From Mycobacterium sp. Aquia_213 (GTDB lineage Bacteria; Actinomycetota; Actinomycetes; Mycobacteriales; Mycobacteriaceae), in the NCBI RefSeq assembly GCF_026625985.1, contig NZ_CP113116.1, positions 3,844,001 through 3,908,000 of the forward strand: 64,000 nucleotides of DNA, read 5' to 3'. How positions within the stretch are numbered: the first letter of the stretch is position 1; each line of letters begins with the position of its first letter. Below are positions 59,262-64,000 of this stretch, piece by piece. A model generated the notes under the pieces. That model saw only the letters and a program-made list of their open reading frames with translations. It ran no database searches and was not told the DNA's origin. A program made the translations under genes and the position numbers.

Positions 59262-60038
59262 ATGGGTAGGTTTCATCGGCACGACGACGGCACCGTGCAC
59301 ACCCACGACCGCGATCACGTTCCCCACCAGCACGACCACGGCGATCACTCTCACTACGAAACCGGCAAGCAGCGCATCGACGTGCTGGAGGCAATCTTCG
59401 CCGAGAACGACGTTCTCGCCGACGCCAACCGGGCGGCGTTCGAGAGCAACGGGATCCGCACGCTCAACTTGATGAGTTCACCGGGGTCGGGAAAGACGAC
59501 CGTCCTTGCGGCAACGCTCGACGAGCTCGCCGGCCAGTTCGCGATCGGGGTGATCGAGGGCGACATCGCCACCGACCTCGATGCGGCCAAGCTCAGCGGC
59601 CGCGGCGCCCAGGTGTCGCTGCTGAACACCAGTAACGGCTTTGGCGGTGAATGCCATCTGGACGCACCCATGGTCAATCGCGCCCTGCCGGGCCTCGACC
59701 TTCGGAGTCTGGATTTGGTGATCATCGAGAATGTCGGCAACCTGGTCTGTCCGGCGGAGTTCGACGTGGGCGAGCACGCCAAGGCCATGGTGTACTCCGT
59801 CACCGAGGGCGAGGACAAGCCGCTGAAGTATCCGGTCATGTTCAGGTCGGTGGATGTGGTGTTGCTCAACAAGATTGACTTGGTCCCCCACCTGGACGTC
59901 GAGGTGGACCGATACATTGCGCACGTCCGCGAGGTCAACGCGACCGCGACGATTCTGCCGGTGAGCGCGCGCACCGGCGCCGGCATGGGCGCCTGGTTCG
60001 GCTGGCTCAAACGTTTCGCCGAGGGCGCCGTGGACTGA
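59262..60038 (+). CDS. hypB: Hydrogenase nickel-insertion GTPase HypB
   Basis: The 258-residue GTPase has an N-terminal His-rich nickel-storage segment ('HRHDDGTVHTHDRDHVPHQH'). It also has P-loop 'SSPGSGKTTVLAATLDEL', 'EGDIATDLDA', the metal site region 'NGFGGECHLD', 'ENVGNLVCPAEFDVGEHAK' and the G4 motif 'NKIDL'. It supplies nickel with HypA. ATG 59262 behind AAAGGTG is preferred over a frame start 24 nt earlier. A perfect Nur-type box lies just after its stop. Confidence 0.95.
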   Translation: MGRFHRHDDGTVHTHDRDHVPHQHDHGDHSHYETGKQRIDVLEAIFAENDVLADANRAAFESNGIRTLNLMSSPGSGKTTVLAATLDELAGQFAIGVIEGDIATDLDAAKLSGRGAQVSLLNTSNGFGGECHLDAPMVNRALPGLDLRSLDLVIIENVGNLVCPAEFDVGEHAKAMVYSVTEGEDKPLKYPVMFRSVDVVLLNKIDLVPHLDVEVDRYIAHVREVNATATILPVSARTGAGMGAWFGWLKRFAEGAVD

Positions 60039-60349
60039 ACGTGGCCGTCTTGCAAACCATTTGCAAGACAATGCCATTGCCCATCACGCGCGAGACCTAC
60101 TCTACCTCGTAGTACTTAGCCGAACTCAGCGGTTCACAACGTCGACGTCGGATTCTCGAAACGTCTTGCCGCACAACACAACCAGCACCGATGGCGAGGG
60201 CGGGAAAACATTTGTTTAACTGCCGGCCAAGGGGGAACCGTTGACAACCCCGGAGGGCGGGAGTAGACCCAAAAACAGCGCTGCGCAAGTGGGCCGACGG
60301 TCGACTCCGGCGGCGCAGGGGCCCCAGCCCGGCCCCGGAAAGCTGCAGT
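60039..60349. promoter_or_regulatory. Hydrogenase operon control region
   Basis: These 311 bp between hypB and the small-subunit gene contain no gene. The region holds a perfect Nur-type box (60049-60067). A possible promoter has -35 TTGACA at 60241-60246 and a poor -10 TAGACC at about 60264. A 13-residue frame starting at ATG 60071 has no supporting signal. The long leader suggests separate regulation of the hydrogenase genes from hypAB. Confidence 0.55.
60049..60067. promoter_or_regulatory. Perfect Nur-type box upstream of the hydrogenase genes
   Basis: CTTGCAA-ACCAT-TTGCAAG is a perfect 7-bp inverted repeat with 5-bp spacing. Its core TTGCAA-N5-TTGCAA equals the Streptomyces Nur consensus at all defined positions. 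It lies 282 bp upstream of the small-subunit start. Confidence 0.75.
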
Positions 60350-61405
60350 ATGCCAACGGAAGCAGCAGTCAAAGCAGAAGAAACGTTGATTCATGTGCTA
60401 TGGATCAACGCGGGCCTCAGTTGTGACGGTGACTCGGTGGCGTTGACTGCCGCCACCCAGCCCAGCGTTGAGGAGATCGCTCTCGGAGCTCTTCCCGGTC
60501 TCCCCAAAGTTGCCGTGCACTGGCCCCTGATCGACTTCGAATGCGGGCCCAACGGAGGCGCGGACGACTTCCTCGAGTGGTTCTTCAGGGCCGACCGCGG
60601 TGAATTAGAACCGTTCGTGCTTGTCGTCGAGGGATCCATTCCCAACGAGAAGATCAAGGACGAGGGGTATTGGTGCGGGTTCGGCAACGACCCCGCCACC
60701 GGTCAGCCGATGACCACCAGCGAGTGGCTCGACCGGCTGGCACCCAAGGCCACGGCGATCGTCGCGGTCGGGACCTGCGCGACCTACGGCGGCATCCACG
60801 CGATGGCCGGCAATCCGACCGGAGCGATGGGCGTACCCGACTATCTCGGCTGGGGCTGGAAGAGCAAGGCCGGAATTCCGATCGTCTGCGTACCCGGCTG
60901 CCCGATCCACCCGGACAACCTGTCCGAGACGCTGACCTACCTGCTGTACATGGCCACCGACCAGGCGCCGATGATCCCCCTCGACGACGCGCTGCGGCCC
61001 AAGTGGCTATTCGGCAACACGGTGCACGAGGGGTGTGACCGTGCCGGCTATTACGAGCAGGGTGATTTCGCCACCGAATACGGATCGCCGAAATGCATTG
61101 TCAAACTTGGCTGTTGGGGCCCGGTCGTGAAATGCAACGTGCCCAAGCGCGGATGGATCAACGGAATCGGCGGTTGCCCGAACGTCGGGGGGATCTGCAT
61201 CGGGTGCACGATGCCGGGGTTCCCCGACAAGTTCATGCCGTTCATGGACGAGCCGCCGGGCGGCAAGCTCTCCAGCACCGCGTCAGGGTTGTACGGGACC
61301 GTGATTCGCAGTTTGAGGGGTATCACGGCCCGAACCGTCGACAAGGAACCGCGCTGGCGCCACAAGGGCACCGAGCTGGTCACCGGGGCCCGCCGCACCT
61401 GGTAG
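60350..61405 (+). CDS. hhyS: [NiFe] hydrogenase small subunit, group 1h (actinobacterial type)
   Basis: The 351-residue subunit carries the electron-transfer FeS clusters. Cluster ligands are visible in 'NAGLSCDGDSVALT', 'VAVGTCATYGGIHAM', 'CVPGCPIHPDN', 'HEGCDRAGYYEQGDF', 'SPKCIVKLGCWGPVVKCN' and 'GGICIGCTMPGFP'. The first motif reads Cys-Asp-Gly-Asp rather than Cys-x-x-Cys, fitting the three-Cys/one-Asp proximal cluster reported for this oxygen-tolerant class. There is no Tat signal, again as in group 1h. It pairs with the large subunit 72 nt downstream. Such enzymes scavenge atmospheric H2 during starvation. Confidence 0.92.
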   Translation: MPTEAAVKAEETLIHVLWINAGLSCDGDSVALTAATQPSVEEIALGALPGLPKVAVHWPLIDFECGPNGGADDFLEWFFRADRGELEPFVLVVEGSIPNEKIKDEGYWCGFGNDPATGQPMTTSEWLDRLAPKATAIVAVGTCATYGGIHAMAGNPTGAMGVPDYLGWGWKSKAGIPIVCVPGCPIHPDNLSETLTYLLYMATDQAPMIPLDDALRPKWLFGNTVHEGCDRAGYYEQGDFATEYGSPKCIVKLGCWGPVVKCNVPKRGWINGIGGCPNVGGICIGCTMPGFPDKFMPFMDEPPGGKLSSTASGLYGTVIRSLRGITARTVDKEPRWRHKGTELVTGARRTW

Positions 61406-61477
61406 GTCGCGGCGCGCTTCGTCTCGATTTCACGACCTTAAAATGCAGCAGCCCGTGGGGCAGAGAGCAGTAATGCG

Positions 61478-63277
61478 ATGACAACCATCATTCCCAAGCC
61501 GACGCAAGAGAAGAAGGAACCGGGCCAGCTCGTCGAAATGGCATGGGACCCGATCACCAGAATCGTCGGCAGCCTTGGCATTTACACCAAGATCGATTTC
61601 GAGAACAGGGAAGTCGTCGAGTGCCACAGCACATCGTCGATCTTCCGCGGCTACTCGATCTTCATGAAGGGCAAGGATCCGCGCGACGCCCACTTCATCA
61701 CCAGCCGGATCTGCGGGATCTGCGGCGACAACCACGCCACCTGCTCCTGCTACGCGCAGAACATGGCCTACGGCGTCAAGCCGCCACACCTGGGCGAGTG
61801 GATCGTCAACCTGGGTGAGGCCGCGGAATACATGTTCGACCACAACATCTTCCAGGAGAATCTGGTCGGCGTTGACTTCTGCGAGAAGATGGTCGCCGAG
61901 ACCAACCCGAGCGTGCTGGCCCAGGCGGAGAAGACGGCCGCACCGCAGGCCGGCGCGCACGGCTACAAGACCATCGCCGACATCATGCGCTCGCTCAACC
62001 CGTTCAGCGGCGAGTTCTACCGTGAGGCGCTCGCGGTGAGTCGCTGGACTCGAGAGATGTTCTGCCTCATGGAAGGTCGCCACGTGCACCCTTCCACGCT
62101 GTACCCGGGCGGCGTCGGCACCGTCGCGACGATTCAGCTGATGACCGACTACATGACCCGGCTGATGCGCTACGTCGAGTTCATGAAGAAGGTCGTGCCC
62201 ATGCACGACGACCTGTTCGACTTCTTCTACGACGCACTGCCGGGCTACGAGAAGGTCGGGCTGCGCCGCACGCTGCTCGGCTGCTGGGGCTCCTTCCAGG
62301 ATCCCGAAGTCTGTAACTTCGCATACAAGGACATGGAGCGCTGGGGTAACGCGATGTTCGTCACCCCGGGCGTGGTGGTCGACGGAAAGCTGGTCACGCA
62401 CTCGCTGGTCGACATCAACCTCGGCATCCGGATCCTGTTGGGCAGTTCGTATTACGACGACTGGACCGACCAGGAGATGTTCGTCAAGACCGATCCGCTG
62501 GGCAACGCGGTGGACCGTCGGCACCCGTGGAACCAGCACACCAACCCGCATCCGCAGAAACGCGACATGGCCGGCGGCAACTACAGCTGGGTGATGTCAC
62601 CGCGCTGGTTCGACGGCAAGGACCACCTGGCGCTGGACACCGGCGGCGGCCCGCTGGCGCGGCTGTGGTCGACGGCGCTGGCCGGCCTGGTCGACATCGG
62701 TTACGTCCAGGCGACCGGCAACAGCGTCAAGATCAACCTGCCCAAGACCGCGCTGAAGGGACCGGTGGAGTTCGAGTGGAAGATTCCCAAGTACGGCAGT
62801 AACACGATCGAACGGGACCGCGCCCGGACCTACTTCCAGGCCTACGCGGCGGCGTGCGCGCTGCACTTCGCCGAGCAGGCGCTGGCCGAGATCCGCGCCG
62901 GGCGCACCAAGACCTGGGAGAAGTTCGAGGTGCCCGACGAGGCCATCGGCTGCGGCTTCACCGAGGCGGTCCGCGGCGTGCTGAGCCACCACATGGTGAT
63001 CCGGGACGGCAAGATCGCGAACTACCACCCCTACCCGCCCACCCCGTGGAATGCCAACCCGCGCGACAGCTTTGGCACGCCGGGCCCCTACGAGGACGCC
63101 GTTCAGGGTCAGCCGATCTTCGAGGAGAACGGCCGGGAGAACTTCAAGGGCATCGATGTGATGCGCACCGTGCGCAGCTTCGACCCCTGCCTGCCCTGCG
63201 GTGTGCACATGTATCTGGGGAAGGGCAAGACCCTGGAGAGACTGCACACGCCAACGCAATCACCCGCCGGGGAGTGA
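61478..63277 (+). CDS. hhyL: [NiFe] hydrogenase large subunit, group 1h (actinobacterial type)
   Basis: The 599-residue catalytic subunit has both NiFe-binding cysteine pairs: N-terminal 'ITSRICGICGDNHATCSCYA' (L1) and C-terminal 'SFDPCLPCGVHMYLGKG' (L2). Twenty-two residues follow the L2 His, the peptide expected to be removed by a maturation protease after Ni insertion. The L1 form C-G-I-C-G-D-N-H is typical of group 1h, not of the group 2a (Huc) type. The preceding ATG at 61473 opens only a two-codon frame. It is coupled to the NifU-type gene (1-nt gap). Confidence 0.94.
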   Translation: MTTIIPKPTQEKKEPGQLVEMAWDPITRIVGSLGIYTKIDFENREVVECHSTSSIFRGYSIFMKGKDPRDAHFITSRICGICGDNHATCSCYAQNMAYGVKPPHLGEWIVNLGEAAEYMFDHNIFQENLVGVDFCEKMVAETNPSVLAQAEKTAAPQAGAHGYKTIADIMRSLNPFSGEFYREALAVSRWTREMFCLMEGRHVHPSTLYPGGVGTVATIQLMTDYMTRLMRYVEFMKKVVPMHDDLFDFFYDALPGYEKVGLRRTLLGCWGSFQDPEVCNFAYKDMERWGNAMFVTPGVVVDGKLVTHSLVDINLGIRILLGSSYYDDWTDQEMFVKTDPLGNAVDRRHPWNQHTNPHPQKRDMAGGNYSWVMSPRWFDGKDHLALDTGGGPLARLWSTALAGLVDIGYVQATGNSVKINLPKTALKGPVEFEWKIPKYGSNTIERDRARTYFQAYAAACALHFAEQALAEIRAGRTKTWEKFEVPDEAIGCGFTEAVRGVLSHHMVIRDGKIANYHPYPPTPWNANPRDSFGTPGPYEDAVQGQPIFEENGRENFKGIDVMRTVRSFDPCLPCGVHMYLGKGKTLERLHTPTQSPAGE

Positions 63278-63278
63278 C

Positions 63279-64000
63279 ATGGCGGATCGCCCGGAAGGCC
63301 CCGACAGCGACACACAGTGGCGTAACGCGGGCGATCGGATTCAGACACTCCTGGATTCTTGCGCGGCGGGTGGCACGGCCGCGTATGAGCGTGCGCAGCA
63401 GCTGGTCCGGGAGGTGGTCGGGCTCTACGGAGCCGGGCTGAATCGGATCATGCAACTGGGTGATCCCGAACTGACCGAGCGGCTGGCCACCGACGACCTG
63501 GTGGCCAGTCTGCTCCTTGTTCACGGCCTGCACCCGCACGATGTCCATCGCCGGGTCTCCGACGCGCTGGACCGGGTGCGGCCGTACCTCGGTTCCCACG
63601 GCGGCGACGTGGATCTGCTGGAGATCGCCGATGGCGACACCGTGCGGCTGGCGTTCACCGGCAGCTGTAAGAGCTGCCCGTCGTCGGCGGTGACGCTGGA
63701 GCTCGCCGTCGAGGACGCGGTTCGCGCCGCGGCGCCGGAGATTTCGGAGATCGAGGTGGTCGCGGCCCAACCCTCGTCCGAGCCGACCGTGATTCCCGCG
63801 GAATCACTGCTGGCGCATGTGCATTCGAACGGCTCGACGGTGCATTCGAACGGATCCAGCTGGCATCCGCTGCCCGAACTTGCCGAGTTGGAGCCCGGCG
63901 ACGTCGCGGGGTTCCTGGTTTCGGGCACCACGGTGGTGGTGTGCCGGGTCGGCGACCTGCCGCTGGCCTACGTCGACCACTGTCCGGTGTGTGACGACTC
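63279..64000 (+). CDS. NifU C-terminal-domain protein with a Rieske-like end (partial, hydrogenase-associated)
   Basis: The first 240 codons are present and the gene runs off the window. A helical N-terminal part is followed by a NifU-type domain ('RVRPYLGSHGGDVDLLEI', Cys pair in 'GSCKSCPSSAVTLELAVEDA'), then a short His/Ser-Asn linker. The last part ('WHPLPELAELEPGDVAGFLV', 'YVDHCPVCDDS') resembles a Rieske-type fold. It directly follows the large-subunit gene, so it may carry or transfer an FeS cluster for the hydrogenase. Confidence 0.8.
   Translation, partial: MADRPEGPDSDTQWRNAGDRIQTLLDSCAAGGTAAYERAQQLVREVVGLYGAGLNRIMQLGDPELTERLATDDLVASLLLVHGLHPHDVHRRVSDALDRVRPYLGSHGGDVDLLEIADGDTVRLAFTGSCKSCPSSAVTLELAVEDAVRAAAPEISEIEVVAAQPSSEPTVIPAESLLAHVHSNGSTVHSNGSSWHPLPELAELEPGDVAGFLVSGTTVVVCRVGDLPLAYVDHCPVCDD

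Noticed and set aside
60071..60112. 13-residue frame ahead of the hydrogenase small subunit as a leader peptide
   Set aside because: No ribosome-binding site, no run of a regulatory codon and no attenuator hairpin was found after it.

Overview
The window is high-GC mycobacterial chromosome. The gene order follows the Mycobacterium tuberculosis H37Rv segment from about Rv2775 to Rv2856 (ald, pepR, gpsI, rpsO, ribF, sirR/mntR, fadE21, ltp1, truB, pptT, echA16, nrnA, rbfA, infB, nusA, rimP, proS, efpA, cysG, cobB, cobO, mqo, mtr, nicT). Locus correspondences are from memory of that genome, not from a search. Mycobacterial markers include a PPE protein, mycothione reductase, PptT, and MIRU-type intergenic repeats. 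The species cannot be fixed from this sequence; a slow-growing non-tuberculous mycobacterium is the likeliest source.

Layout. 1-5.7 kb: a TetR regulator and an acetyltransferase, then a reverse-strand operon (metal-dependent hydrolase, EphD-like hydrolase/SDR fusion, flavin/2Fe-2S reductase) and an Lrp regulator divergent from alanine dehydrogenase. 6.8-13 kb: a class A beta-lactamase, nitronate monooxygenase, M16 peptidase, PNPase and ribosomal S15. 13.1-21.9 kb: one giant reverse-strand gene encoding a 2,920-residue PPE protein whose body is about 2,600 residues of Gly/Thr/Asn/Asp-rich 8- and 6-residue repeats. It sits between rpsO and ribF, which are neighbours in M. tuberculosis. 22-34 kb: ribF, mntR-type regulator, fadE21, ltp1, a SHOCT protein, truB-pptT-pptH, secreted and membrane proteins, a CocE-type hydrolase, and an EchA16-like protein. 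35-44.6 kb: the translation/transcription operon nrnA-rbfA-infB-ylxR-nusA-rimP, a ferritin-like gene pair, and proS. 44.7-45.7 kb: a lower-GC islet with an orphan antitoxin-like regulator. 45.7-54.6 kb: efpA, siroheme/cobalamin genes, and mqo with MIRU-like repeats. 54.7-64 kb: a hydrolase, mtr, a Fur-family regulator, nicT, hypA, hypB, and the two subunits of a group 1h-type [NiFe] hydrogenase followed by a truncated NifU-type gene.

Two systems stand out. The first is the giant PPE beta-repeat protein. It has no PE partner in the window and lies behind two palindromes whose centres are 42 bp apart. The second is a coherent nickel module: a Fur-family regulator divergent from a nickel permease, hypAB and an uptake hydrogenase. 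Nur-type boxes (TTGCnn-N5-TTGCnn) occur upstream of both nicT and the hydrogenase small subunit.
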